This document shows positions 47,900-61,100 of a DNA stretch of 64,000 nucleotides, piece by piece (positions within the stretch are counted from its first letter, which is position 1; every line of letters starts with the position of its first letter). The stretch is from Emmonsiellopsis sp. PD_33 (taxonomy: Eukaryota > Ascomycota > Eurotiomycetes > Onygenales > Ajellomycetaceae), in the NCBI GenBank assembly GCA_032988165.1, contig JANTQF010000034.1, positions 62,001-126,000 of the forward strand, written 5' to 3'. The position numbers and the translations under genes are program-made. The notes beneath the pieces were generated by a model, which worked only from the letters and a program-made list of their open reading frames with translations, ran no database searches and had not been told where the DNA came from.

Positions 47900-50894
47900 T
47901 ATTAATATGAAATAATAAGATTTGATTTTCAAGAACTTATTCTTTCTCTTCTTCCCTTTTTATATATAGGCTAGTTATTACTTGAGTTAATAGTACTTCA
48001 GCTTCATTATCTTATAATTAAACTACACATTAAACTCATTAATTAGATCTTACACATTCTCAAGATTTTCTGCATTCTCCTAGGAATTCTCTGCCTCTAT
48101 CATATTTTTCCAGCATATAAGATACTATTAATCATTAAAATAGTCATACTTCTTTAAAATCTCTTTAATCTTAAACTTCTTAACTTCATCTATTATTATC
48201 AATTTAGCCTCCAGGATTTCACTGTGCTGCATGTAGTATGATTCAAGTAATGAGACATGAAAAATGAGGTGTATATCTTTATATTATAATATAAGTTTTA
48301 ATTTATACATCTATTTCTTCCACCTATTAATGATTTTGAAAGAGCTGAGTTGACAATGATTGAGCTTCAAACTTAGATGTAATATACTGATATTTTTTGA
48401 GTGTAGTATGATTCAGTCTCTAACTATAAAATACTTCTCCTTATGATACTAATCATAGTATTTCTTTTATATTTTCTAAATCTTCAGAAGAAATTCTTAT
48501 AGATCATTTTATACTTCTTCTATATAGTATACATATTCTATTGTCTTTTATACTTCTCTTCCTCTCATATTGATGTCTAGTTCAACATTAAAATGCAATT
48601 TAGATTGAAAACCTATCAGTACTTTTATAAGAGACATCTTAAGAATACTATATGTAAAGGTATTGTAGAAGAACTGTGCTAGCAGCAACTACCTAGCCTA
48701 GTTATTCTAATAGAAGTTATAGTAAATATATAGGTAGTACTTGAGTGTCTGATTCTACCTCTTGATTTGACTGTCTATTTGAGAGTGAAATGCAGTTATT
48801 AACTGTTGATGCACTTTCAGAAGATAGTAGAATATTAATTAGTATTTACTAGAGCTGAATATCCTAGTATGATCTATTACTTAATAATATGAGTAACTAA
48901 AAAATCTGGTGAAAGTGTTAAATATTAGGTTTACAAGCTCTGATGTGCTTATATCTTTATTAACTAGTTTATAAATTACATATTTAATTAATTTATTTAT
49001 AAATATTATGATTGAATCATAGACCTTACTGTTTCACTTAGATGGTAGGAGTTTGATGATGAAATCTATTATTACTATTTTAAAAGAAGAGGTGAGAATA
49101 GAAAGTAGTTTCAATTGACTGTATTTCTTATAATAATATGTCTTAATCTATTAATAGATATTATAGATGTGCATATATTTCTAAATGTCTGTTATTATAT
49201 CATATTAAAAGTATTTCCTTCAGACACACTTAAGAGTACACTTAACACTAAAATATTCCTTTTAAGAATTATTATAATTTAATTTTATAATCTCATCCCT
49301 TATTATTTGATCTGCAGGAACAGAAATGCAACCCTTATAATAAAGTAAATATAATAATTGATTATCTAGTTTAAGTACTCAGTCTTATTTAATTCATCTA
49401 CTTCTATTCTTCTGTATACCTCAGTGTGCTTAGCATCTTAAGCTTGCATGTAATGCAGGAATTCCATAATAGGTTTAGTGAGGAAGAATTTATAGACTGT
49501 ATTAGATTCTATAATTATATTAATTAATATTTATAGCATTAGATGAGTTAGCTTTCTTATATTACTAATAATATGTCTCTCATCTATGCATGTATTTTAA
49601 TATATATAGGAAGTAAGTATATCAATGCAAATTGCATTTTCCTTATCATTTAGTAGTTTTAAATGCACTATTATATTAATTATTTACTGACTGAGGTCTT
49701 CTGACTGTATCTGTATATCTATATCTAGTATTTAAAACATTTCTTAAAGAAGCTTTTCTTGAATTATTAGTAATAATATTCACTTTAAAGTATTTTCTTT
49801 ATAGTTAGAGTAATGACTAGGTACATCTACAGAATTCTTCATCCCTAGATAGTACTTAATAATAAAATTAAATATAGAGAGTGTTTCCATTCATTGTATC
49901 TGACATCTGACTAACTCTATTATTATCATGAAGTATTATAGGTTAATATAGTTAAATAAAATTATTATGAGAAAATATGCATCATGCAGGTAGTAATACT
50001 ATTACTTAAATACTATAAGAATAGTGAGGAGCTCCTAATTATATGTACTATAATTATACTCTACTAGTAATAAGTCTTATGAATAATATACAACTAAGTA
50101 CTATTATTCATCATTTAAATCTAACTATAAGAGGATTACATTCAGTGTGAAACCTGATGCATCTAGCTCCACCTGAAGTTTCCAATCTGAGTTAAAGTAT
50201 GTAAAGATCAGGATCTTTATAAATATACTGTGCATTAGTATTAAGAAGGATCATCTTTTAGTTCTAACCTTTCTATATTGCATCTTTTGTGAGTGTAGAT
50301 AAAGACTGTACTTTTACTATAAATTTATCTATAAAATGGCAGTAAAAATTTATAAACCCTAGAAATATCTAGATGTTATGAATGCACTTGAGTTCTAATT
50401 AGAAGAAAATAGTATCAATTTAGCTCTATTTTATTTTAATGCTGTTTATGCTAATTATAAAGCCAAAGAAATTAATATAATCCATATGAAATATACATTT
50501 ACTAAGTTTTACATATAATTTGTAGGTGTGCAGATATTCCAGTATTATATACACATACTTATAGTACTCTTCCTCTAAGTTTAAATAGATGATAATATCA
50601 TTCAGGTAGATAATATAGTAGATATCTAGAAGATTACTTAGAGCCTTATTAATATAGAATTAAAACATCACCAGTGTGTTTGTAAGTCTAAAAGGAACCA
50701 CTTGATATTTAAAATGATTATAGTGTATTTAAAAAGCTATTTTTCACTCATCATTTTTATATATACATAATTAGTGATATATATTATAGAGATCTAACTG
50801 TGAGTAGATCTTTATACTAATCAGCCTGTTAATTATTTTACTAATTAAGAGGAGAGGATATTAATTCTTTATACTAATAGTATTAAGTTTGTAG
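47900..50894 (-). pseudogene. Partial pol of chromovirus C3 (RT part, RNase H, IN, chromodomain)
   Basis: The chromodomain remnant is at about 48040-48130, the integrase core at about 48890-49100 (same text as C1 24738-24971), and the RT YLDD-type box near 50597-50614. The frame is broken by stops and cut at 50894 by the inserted element. Confidence 0.82.
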
Positions 50895-51215
50895 TGTGAT
50901 GGGGATCCACTGTTGGGTCAGATCAATTTTTCACTAAGACTTTCACTATCAAATATATCATAGAGATAGATATTTTCCTTTCATCACAAGACTTCATCAG
51001 TTCATTCATTCATGGATTTCTCATGCATGTATATGCTTCTTTGAGATAGATCTTTTATTTCTTTTGTGTGTTGCCTTATCATTCTATTACTATATTATTT
51101 TGTACTATAGATTGCCAATACATTCCTCCACTTCAACATTAATATCAGTTCTTTTCTTGTGTTTGCTGCTGCCCTGTTCAGTACCATCTGACACACACAC
51201 CCTGTCCTCACTTTA
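50895..51215 (+). repeat. 5' LTR of G4
   Basis: A 321-bp direct repeat of 63662-63982, with TGTG...CTTTA ends; the last CA is mutated to TA here but intact in the 3' copy. Confidence 0.92.
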
Positions 51216-51748
51216 TTAGTGCACACAATCAGAAATCATGAATGGATGAATAGATGGTAGCATTGATATAAATAACTATACTGAGTTCCTTTCCCCTTTT
51301 TCTTTTTCTTTTGTTGAGTGCACTACTCAACACAATTCTCTTATTTTAATTTGTAATAGGCTCATTTGGTTGGAGCAGGCCTGCAGCCTTGTAGCTGCAT
51401 TAATAGTAATACTATCAGAAGAAAACTTTGAAGAATGAACCCACTGAACTATTAAATTCATCAAGCTATTCCTCAATAAATGCAGACTCAAGTGAGAAGA
51501 AAAATCTACAGTAGATCTTGCAGTTTCTTCTCTTCCTTGAGTTCCTAAATCTCTACCTGCAAAAAGACACAGATATCACTACCATTATCAACCTATTTCT
51601 CATTTATAAATAAGAGCTACTTATCTATTCATTTCTCTATCAATATATGCCTTCTAAGCACACTTAGTCAGACTCCATCACACATTGTTAAACTCAGTCA
51701 GGAAAAGCATCAGCTTTACCACCAAAAATTGAGATCAACAGTAAGAAG
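51216..51748. other. G4 leader, no gene seen
   Basis: Untranslated leader between the 5' LTR and the presumed gag start at ATG 51749. No clear tRNA-type primer-binding site was recognised. Confidence 0.5.
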
Positions 51749-53300
51749 ATGTTCAACTCTGCTAATTCCTCATCAGGCCTGCCTACACTTAGTAGTGCCT
51801 TACCTCCTAAAAGCAGAATGGTTTATCAGCAGCTTGTCATATCCATACTAGTTCCTAAATCCCTTAGAGCCCTCTCTTTTAATGGGAAAGACATCACTTA
51901 GTTCATCAATTAGTTCAATGCTGTGCTGAAGCTGCACCATGTTTCTAAGGATAAGATCTTGATAGTTTTATACAACTATTACTCTATAGAACTGCAAGGC
52001 CATGTAGATTAGCTAGTAAAAGACCTATAAATCTAGATGAAAGTTAAGATCAGATTGATGTTAGAGTTCTGATAGAATAATACTCATCAGTAGATGTACA
52101 ATCAAATCTATCTGAATACTCTATCTAGTTTCAAATGATTTTCCAGTCAAGACATTCTCACTTTCTACTGCTAATTCTGCACTATTACTGAGTCATTGAT
52201 TAGCCAGAATGAAATCTAGGAATCTCTTGCCTGCTAGTTATTCTTATGAGGCCTGCCTGATGAGATTCATAAGAAGGCTTTTTGCAAGACTAGGTTTAAC
52301 CAAAATAACCCATCTGAGTGGAAGATTTCAAAGGTTTGTAAAGCTACAACTAAATCTCAGGAAGTTAAGGAAAAGATGATCTGGATGATCACATCTGATC
52401 TAAGTTCTCATATAATACTGTCTACTTAACTACCTCTTACTCAGCCTATCTTCAATCTGCCTACTCTAACTGTGCTGAGATCTCAAGTGGCCCCTTCTGC
52501 ACTATCTGTTTCTTCTGATCCAGCTTTAAAAAATTTGAATAACAGCTTGCTTGAGTCTCTCATCAATTGGATGAATATACTGTTACTAGCTATTATTAGA
52601 TTTCAACAGCAGGAGAATATGCAACAGCCAGCTATAATGCTGTGCATCCTCACCAATCAAGGATCTATCAATCCTACTTAAGATCTTATGAATATTTCCT
52701 ATTATGAGATGCAGCATGGCCCTGGTAGTTCATATCAATCTAGATCTAAAAGTATGTTATAATATGATCACCCTTCTCATGCTTATTGAGGCTGTAATAA
52801 CTCATCTTATATGCTCTCTCAGTACCTCCAGATTAGTGAGTTAATCAATCAAGGAAAGATCCATTGAAATAGAATGAGTAAATACTCTAATGGACATGTG
52901 ATGTAGTATAGCCTGAAGATCAATGTGAATCAGTATGAACTATATATTATCACTATTAAGTGTACTCTTAAGTAGAGATTCATGCCTCCCATCATTCTAT
53001 TAGTAATAAAACTCCATAATGATAATAGCATCCTTATTTCCTCTAATAGTAGCTTATTGCCTGCAGTCAATTTTATCAGCATATATAATATTAGGTTTGA
53101 AAGTGATGCAGAAGAAGGCAACTTGAACAGCAAGATAGAAGAAGTTACTAGTATGATAGTTGCTCAAGCTACTGCTGAGAATAGTAAAGATAAAGGGTCA
53201 GCTGCTAATAAGAATCAATCCACACTTTCTAATCAAATTGAAAAGAAGAAAGCTCTATCTTCCACTTACTCTTAAAGGGCCAGCCACTATTCAGATGGCT
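51749..53300 (+). pseudogene. Gag of G4, broken
   Basis: The frame from ATG 51749 contains LRALSFNGKDIT.FIN.FNAV and KDKILIVLYNYYSIELQGHV, the texture of a Gypsy Gag capsid N-terminal region. A possible knuckle region near 52770-52830 (WGCNN...YMLSQYLQI) precedes a conserved segment SELINQGKIHWNRMSKYSNG. Later frames at 52982-53275 hold a Lys/Ser-rich stretch. Several stops and apparent frame changes are present. Confidence 0.6.
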
Positions 53301-53699
53301 CTCAAAAGTCAGTTTCATTTGTTGAGGACATTATCTTATCTTTACTTGATCCTGATGATTTACAAACCCTTTATAATGGCTAGTTGCAAGAAGAGATGCT
53401 AACTCAGCTGATTAATGAAGCTGTGCCTGATGCTAAGATAGCTGAAGCACCTAAAATTCAGAAGAAAATCATCCTTCACTATCTTAGAAAACCTAAAGGT
53501 TTCAAGCTCTCTATTAAAATGAAGGACAAGAAGAATCATGCTGCTACAACCCAGATCATCTTTGAGAAAATTATGTGTCAAGAGATCATAGAAATTCAGC
53601 TCAAGAATATTATAACCTGCTTTGCTCAGCTGTAGTAAACATTCTTCCAGAATCTTCTAACTGAAGTTCAGTAACATATAATTGAGGAGGAATCTGCTA

Positions 53700-56416
53700 G
53701 AGTTTCCTTTATTCAGCCCTCCTACCATATCTCAGAATATGATCCTTGATAGAACCTGGTGTTCATTAGCCATATCAAGTTTTCTATTGGCATCAGAAAG
53801 GGTCAGACTGAAGTCATATTTAATGACAGGGCAGAGATTAACTGTATGGTGAAGAGTATTACCTTGAGTCTCAACCTGATCATTCAGAAAGACACTCTCA
53901 AGCTAATCCTCAATGCTGGTAATTAGCATAGTAATATTATTAGAATCTATAAGAATGTTCTGATTCATATTAAATCTATATCTATACCTCAAACCTTCTT
54001 CATTCTAGAGTGTGGTTTCTATGAGTGCATTCTAGGCTGTCCCTATGAAAATATGACTCAGTTAATATAATAGATAGATAATGTAGGTGATATCATCATC
54101 ATGATTTTCAATCTAGATGATGAGACTAACCAGATGTTCTTTCTTAGCTATTCTTTAGAAGATTATGATGATAGATAGCTGAATAATCTTTATAGCAAAC
54201 ATTAGTTTTTAAACTAGAAGTGCTGAGTCCAACTGATCTTTATGATAGTAATGATAGATGAAGAGATGAAGTCAGAGTCAGCTATATTAGTATGATAGAT
54301 AGTAAAGTAGAAATTCTATCATATAAGAGTAATGAGGGAGAATCCAGCCAATCACAATTTTCTGGCCTGAGGCTGATAAATATCTCCAGTTAATCAGAGG
54401 CTGCTATTTAATTACCCTAGAAGTCTTCACTATGCATTCCTGTTATTTTATGATAGTGCTTCCAGCTATCTTCACACACTATATTTTCTTTCCTACAGTA
54501 CTCTATCTCTGAAATTTATTGAGTTCATAGCATTCAGCTGTATAACCTTTCTCTCTATGATTCTACTAAGCTCTCTTCTCAATCTCATCATCTGATTATC
54601 ATCACACTTTACAAGTGAAAGGCAGATAAGATTCAGCCTCTCAATACATCAGTGACAGATAGAGGAACTCCTAATAGGATAGATTAATGGAGGAAGATCC
54701 ATCAGAAATAATATTAAGATAATATTAAATTTGTAAAAGATTCATCTTCATCTTACAACTATCTAATTATATCTTATTTCTCAGATTGCCTGCACAGCTC
54801 TCACCTCACACCTGATAGGATAGAAAAGCTTCAAATCAGATTGATTTTAACATTTCAGGAACATAAGCTGCTAATTGAGATCTTACTCAGGTGGGAGAAA
54901 ATATTAGTATGGAGCTTTAGTAATTATAGAAAACTAGCTAAGAAAGTCTCTCCATCAATTAAGATTCATACTGTTGAGTATGAAGCATGGTAGGCTCCTG
55001 AGTTTTCTATTTCTTAAAAATTACTGTTAATAGTTATAGAAATACTTCACAAGTGAGTTAACTTCAGCATCTTCAAATATTATCATGATTTATATCAGAA
55101 TAAATGGTTCCTCATCAAGAAGAAGGAGTCTGGGAAATACCAAATTATTAATGCCTGCATGGATATAAATGCTATTATAGTTTAGAATGCCTATATTCCT
55201 CTCAGTACTGATACTTTTATAGAAGATTTTACTGAGCAAGTCATCATCAATATGATGAATTTCTTTTCTAGATACAACCAAATCACTTTACATGAGGATA
55301 GTTATAATATGACTGCCTTTCAAACCCCAATCAGCCTTCTTTACCAGATAATATTATCATAAGATGCTACAAATTCTATTACTATCTTCTACTAAGTTAT
55401 AACTTACATTCTCCATTCAAACATTCCTTATCAGGCAAATAATTTCATGAATAACATTGATGTAAAGAGTCTATAATCTCAGTATAATGATAAAGAGGTC
55501 ATATTAGAAATTCACTGGTTTATTTTAGAGCATCTTTAAAACCTAAATCAGATCCTAATCAGCATTGAACTCTCAAACACATGCATTTAGATTGTAAAAT
55601 CTGAGTTTAGCTACTTCAGCATGGTTCTCATTGGATACATCATCAATGCTGACAGGCACTACCCTGAGGCCACTAAAATTATCAAAATCATTAAATGGTC
55701 TGAACCAACTGAGATCTCTGAAGCTCATACCTTCATCAGTGTTTATATGTATTATTACATCTGGATTCTAAACTTTACTCTCATTTCCAACCCAATCTAT
55801 TTACTGTTCAAGAAAAATACCTTTTTTATCTGGAGATCCAAGCAATTAAATGTCATATCAATCCTGAAGACAGCATTAATGACTACTCCTGCTCTATACT
55901 ACATTGATTATTTCAAAGGTGCTAGAAATATCATAGTCACAACTAATACCAGCAAGCATGACTAGGAAGGAACACTGAGCTAGTGAGATGTTGGGAATAG
56001 AAAGCTTCATCCCTATTAATATAAGAGTAGGATTTGAAGCCCAGTAGAAGCAAAGTATGACATAGGAAAGCAAGAATGTCAAGATGTCCTTAAAATATTA
56101 AAGAAATGCTAATATTATCTGTATGATGTTCACTTCATTCTCAAAACTGACATGAAAACTTTAGTTACTTAACTCAATTAAACAGCCACTGATCTTTCTG
56201 GCATTCTAATAATTAACTAACTCACTTAGATTTAGATGTTCAATTTTGATGTTCATCATGTTTCTAAATGGATTCATAGTACTGCTAATAGTCTTTCTTA
56301 ATGACTACCTGCTGATGGTAAGGTACCTGAGAATTAGAATATCAATAAATTCATTAAGGTAGAGTTTAATTATATTAGTATAGCTTCTACCACTATCCCT
56401 AACTTTGATGTTTCTA
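53700..56416 (+). pseudogene. G4 pol part 1: protease, reverse transcriptase, RNase H start
   Basis: The protease-like part at 53780-54130 shows IFNDRAEINCMVKSITLSLN and YECILGCPYE. RT at about 55090-55970 shows WFLIKKKESGKYQIINACMD, NFFSRYNQITLHEDSYNMTA, FQTPISLLY, then IGYIINADRHYPEATKIIKI and the Gypsy thumb/RNase H junction FLLFKKNTFFIWRSKQLN-like text. Interruption is by stops. The frame is then split by the Tc1-like element at 56417. Confidence 0.78.
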
Positions 56417-58145
56417 CAGAGGGCGCTATCAAAAGAATTGTGCCGCCCCACACTGCTAAGATCAATATTATACCACTAAGGAATGCCATCCTGTTCACAT
56501 TAGTAATTACATTAGTTCCAAATTACCCCTCATTCTATATATATGGTATGCTCACCTATTCTCTGTTGATTCCACTTTCTCTTCTGTATCTATCTCATCC
56601 AATATGACACCCTATCTCAATGTTGCAACATGAGCTCTTGTGGTAGCTCTCAAATCTCCCTTTTTTAACAAATCAAATGCTGAGATCACTGAGCTCACCC
56701 AGATCTCAAAGAGTCAAATCAACTATATATATAAATATGCAGTTGAGTATGAATTCAATCCAGATCTTTCTTATCTTGTGATTCATGATGAATTCATTCA
56801 AGATGCCACAAAATCCAGCCAGTCAAAGAAAGATAATGATAGTGTAAAGGATGCTATTCTTTTGAAGGTTCAATGCAATTAATACAGATAAGAAAAGACC
56901 TATACTGACCTTGCCAATGAGCTCAGTAATGAAGGATCAAATATTTCTCCTATGACTGTATGGAGAATCTTGCAGAAGACTGGGCTTTAAAAGATAAAAC
57001 CTACATGAAAATCAGGACTCATCAAAAAGATGCAGATAGATCATCTTCAATTCTGCCTTGAGCATAAAGATTGGATGTTGGAGGATTGAAAGAAGGTTAT
57101 TTGATCAGATGAGATCTCTATTATCCTTCTTCATTGATAGGGGGGGTATAGGATATGGCACAGCTCTAAGGAGGCCTATACTCAGAGCTGTATACATGAA
57201 TGATGGAAGGGATCATTGAAGTTCATATTTTAGGGGTGTTTTTCATATGATAAGAAAGGACCTTCCCACTGCTGGGCCAAGAAGATGACAGCAGAGTGTG
57301 CTCAGTTAGTTGAATATATCAAGAACTTAAACACTGAGATAGAGCTGATAAAGAGGCAAGAATGGAAGCTTTCAACTGGCATTTAAAGATTACAAATTAA
57401 TCATCAGCAGCTAGGCATAAAATCAGTGTGAAAGTTCAAAAAATCAACTGGCAAGCTATCTTGCAGTAAAGGTGGAGGAATCAATTGATATCAATATCAA
57501 ACTGTTATTCTCATTCTGAAGCTTTTTCTCTTTGCAAAAGAGTATCAAAAAGAGCATCCAGATACTGTTGTCCAAGAGGATAAGGTGCCATCTTATAACC
57601 ACTATATCCAGTGTTATATGTACAGTCTTCAGGATATTGAGCAGCTTCTCTGGTGTGAGAATTTGCCTGACCTTAATGTGATAGAGGCTGCTTGGCCTTG
57701 AATGAAGTGTAAAATAATGAAGAAAGGAGCTCTTAAGATGCATGTAGAAGCTGTGAGATTATGGGAGCAGGCATGGAGGGATCTACTGCAGGAGAAGATT
57801 CAAGTGTGGATTGAGCAGATTCCTATACATATTCAAAAGATCATAGAGTTAGAAGGTGGTAACAAGTATAGAGAAGGCAGGTAGCATGGTGAGTACAGAG
57901 CTGCAGCACCAAGAGATGTAGAGAAATAGAAGGAGATTAAGTAGATTGAGTGGGTTGAGAAGGTTGAGTAGTAAGATAGTGGGTGGGGGAGGTTGAGGAA
58001 CACTATGTGTGTAAGAGCACACAATGAACTTAGAATAATGATGGGGTGGATATTCAGTACAAAATACAGTGTGAATTTCAGCTAAGCCTTGTAGTGCTGT
58101 CTAGCAGTTTTTTTGGTGGCACAATTCTTTTGATAGCACCCTCTA
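56417..58145 (+). mobile_element. Tc1-like DNA transposon nested in G4
   Basis: The left end CAGAGGGCGCTATCAAAAGA and the right end, whose reverse complement reads TAGAGGGTGCTATCAAAAGA, form inverted repeats of about 30 bp. TA duplications are at 56415-56416 and 58146-58147. The length of 1729 bp and the transposase type match Tc1/mariner. The left end keeps CG dinucleotides (GGCGC, GCCGCC) that are TG/CA in the right end. Confidence 0.9.
56604..58085 (+). pseudogene. Tc1-type transposase (DD34E), nonsense-broken
   Basis: One frame of 494 codons from ATG 56604 to TAA 58083-58085, interrupted by stops only (for example the TGA after MTPYLNVAT, and TAA 56880). The helix-turn-helix region has EITELTQISKSQINYIYK and ISPMTVWRILQKTGL. 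Catalytic motifs are VIWSDEIS, VVQEDKVPSYNHYIQ and LPDLNVIEAAWPW, with 34 residues between the second Asp and the Glu. The C-terminal end after about 57884 is less certain. Confidence 0.85.
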
Positions 58146-58147
58146 TA

Positions 58148-59470
58148 ATAATGTAGACAGTGAAGAATCCTGCATTCTTTCATCATCCTATTCTAATCAC
58201 AGTAAATCAATAGCTAGATATCTTATCACTTTGAAGTGGCCTAACAATATCCCTCACAAGGTCTTCCCAAAATGGCACAAGCATGCACTAAACTATGTGA
58301 TGTACAGATAATATCTATTTCACCAGTCAGATAAAAAGATTTTACTGAGGTGTATGGTAGACAATTCAGATGAGCAGAAAGAAATTATTACTCAAATATA
58401 TGACAAGTCTGACTATAAAGGCTACAAGGCAATCAATTATAAGGTCTCTCAGTAATATTAGTGGGAAGGCTTGTTCAGTGAGGTCAAGGCATATTACAAG
58501 AAATACTATGAGTATTAATTTCAGGAAAGTAATCATCTTAAAGAATTACTATATTCAACTCATCATAACTATCTGTGAGATAAGTAGTGTATCAATGTCA
58601 TCAAGTTTCTAAAGAACCAGGAGAAATCATGTGCAATTATTACTTAGAATAATCTCACTAACTAGGTTAAAGGCTGGCCCCTTACTCATACTAAAGTAGA
58701 ATATGTGGCCCAGTTCATTTATGAAGATATTATATGCTAATATAGTTATTTCCAGGAAATGGTGTGTGATGGCAGGCTAGAAAATCAGAAATAAACCAGG
58801 ATTCTTACTATTAAATATCATGTTAAGTAGATAATGATTTCACCATACAATGTAAAAGTAAATGGCATGATTGAACATGACTACCACTCTATTTCAGATG
58901 CACTGGTAAAGCTTGCTGCAAATAGGAGGAATTAAGTTAATTATTTCCATTTAGCACTATGAGTAGATTATATCTCCATTCAACAATTAACAGGTAAAAC
59001 ATCATTTTATCTGTAATATAGCTATGATGTTATCCTCCCTGTTGAGCTTGAAATTTCAACATGGCAGATGCTTTCATGGCACACCATTTACTCTCATGCC
59101 AACCTGATATACATGTAGATTTAATAGTTGAAGAGACAGGATGAGAATCTAGAGGAGGCAGCCTTTCACCTGCAGTGCATATAAGAGAAAAATCAGAATC
59201 TATTTAATAAAATCAAGTAATTAGTGTGTAATTTAATTCAGGTAGAAGATCTCATCCTTCTGCATGACATCAAAATAGAAATATTTTATTCTATCAAACT
59301 TAACTTCTAATGATTGGGTCCATATCATGTGCAGGAAGTAAATTATGAGAAAAGCACTTACTACCTTGAAGAGCTGAATAGCACATCATTTTATAATACC
59401 ACTACAGGTAATTAAATAAAGAAATTTTACCTTTACAATGACTAAATATCAGCAGTGTTGAATAATGCAG
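58148..59470 (+). pseudogene. G4 pol part 2: integrase
   Basis: Pol resumes after the Tc1-like element. Recognisable integrase text includes GYKAINYKVSQ (zinc-binding side, 58420), TKVEYVAQFIYEDIIC (58690), NVKVNGMIEHDYHSISDALV (58850), LHDIKIE and WLGPYHVQEVNYE (59315). Stops are frequent; several His/Cys are replaced by Tyr. Confidence 0.72.
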
Positions 59471-59979
59471 ATCCAGTGGAGGATAGTAATGAAAAGAAAG
59501 AAGATGTGAGTAGAGAAGAGGATACTTTATAGTCTCTAATTTCTTATAATAAAAATTTTATAGTCATTATCTGACTATTACATTTATTTCCTTATTTCAT
59601 TCATTTTCTTTATTTTCTTTATTTGGCTGTATCCACTCATCAGTTTATTTCCTTTATTAGTCATCTCTTTATGATTTAAATGCCAGTATGAGTAGCATGC
59701 TAGGATCTAGATGCATCTTCACATTTCTTTACAGTTTTCTTTGTTTCTTTCATTTTATGGCTGTTAAGATAATGATATGTCTTTCTCATTCTCTCATTTT
59801 GCCAGCTACAGCTACCTTTATGCCTTGCATTTGAAAAACTATAAAAATGCACTCTATCCTGTGTTCTTCTTTACTTCTCCCTCATTATCATTATAAATAT
59901 CTTAGCTCTATCTTTAAACTAACTTACACAACACACAACAATACTATATCTACAATTTCCCTCACTACCACTCTGCAAA
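59471..59979. other. G4 inter-ORF spacer, no gene seen
   Basis: After the integrase end, about 0.5 kb of T-rich sequence without a coherent frame. It may hold the 3' region of pol or a promoter/leader for the next frame. Confidence 0.45.
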
Positions 59980-61100
59980 ATGTTGAACCACTAAAATCTG
60001 CATGCTCTGATCTCAAAACCTACTAATTCCCTCATCTTGATTAAGCATGGAGAGTATAAGTTTGCAACCACCAGAGAGGTTTAGAAGTATATTAATATTC
60101 TTGACAGGTACTCACATCTATACTATAAGATCCAGTGTGAAATTGCTGATCTGATCATGAGCAAACATGAGAATAAAGAGGATGAGGTGACTGCATATTT
60201 TAAGTGAATAAAGAAGGATGAGGCCTAACAGATAGTAGTATCTAAAGCTAACTTCCATCATCAGACTGTTGAAATTAGTTATATGGCTGAGGCTGTCAAG
60301 GTTCATCAAGATCACTCTAGAGAAGAATATAAAACTTATGTGGAGTACTGGAGAAAACCTATTACTAATAAATTCTAATCCTTATTGAAGAAGGAGAAAT
60401 GGTGCTAATGTGCATCAACTCTTGCAAGAAATTATAACTATTTATTTATGGTAAGAAGAATCAATCAGGCAATATGGATTTAGCTCTCTTAAAATTCAGT
60501 AAGAGGTAAGAAGCTTCATAAGGAACTGATACTTATTAATCTGAATTTAACCTCTAAATTAGATTTTATTAGCTCTGAGTTGAATATGAAGGCCATCCAT
60601 GCTACTAGGCTTCATATTAGCTCTAAAGGAATTCTTACAGTAAGTGCCTTATCATCTCTTTTTGTACCTACTGATTCTCAACCTCTGATTTCTCTATCTC
60701 CACCTTTTTGAAATCTTCAGCCTCAACCCCCTCTACCTTCACCATGTAATTCTCATATAACTAGCTAAATACCTCTATCTTTTCCTCATCCTCCTCAGAA
60801 TAATCACTGTCATTCTAGGTTAATTTCAATGTCCTCTTCCACTTTCTTGCCTGACACTTCTTGAAACCCCAGCCCTGATTTGCCTGCTCCTCATTCATGG
60901 CATGTCTCTAGTCAATTAGTTTTATTAATAGTCACCTCTCTATCTAATGTCAGCCTCTCCCATTTCACCAGCCTGTCACCAGAAGAAATGGCAGAGCTTG
61001 AGAATCAAGATGCTAATAAGGAGGATCCTGATGTTGCTGAAGCTGTTGAAAAGTGTTAAAAGACTAATTATTATAAATATATATATTATTAGAATGTTAA
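59980..61100 (+). pseudogene. Additional G4 frame downstream of integrase, unknown product
   Basis: A plus-strand frame from ATG 59980 (MLNH.NLHALISKPTNSLIL) stays coherent for about 360 codons with stops. It has a charged helical first third (SKHENKEDEVTAYF, HQDHSREEYKTYVEYWRKP), a central part, a Pro/Ser/Leu-rich stretch at about 60640-60880, and an acidic SPEEMAELENQDANKEDPDV near 60980. It resembles no family I recognise; the charged/proline-rich layout could be Gag-like. Gypsy elements do not normally have a long frame here. Confidence 0.5.

Larger units (their letters stand above)
45830..50894 (-). mobile_element. Chromovirus copy C3, left part; interrupted by a 13-kb Gypsy element
   Basis: It starts with an LTR (45830-46147) and continues with the 26-bp repeats, antisense gene, chromodomain, integrase, RNase H and RT in the same order as C1. 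It breaks at 50894 inside RT, where C1 continues at about 26775. The continuation TAGTCTATATAAAG reappears at 63987-64000, so C3 resumes at the right edge of the window. The rest of pol, gag and the 5' LTR lie outside. The second copy of its target duplication is not visible. Confidence 0.92.
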
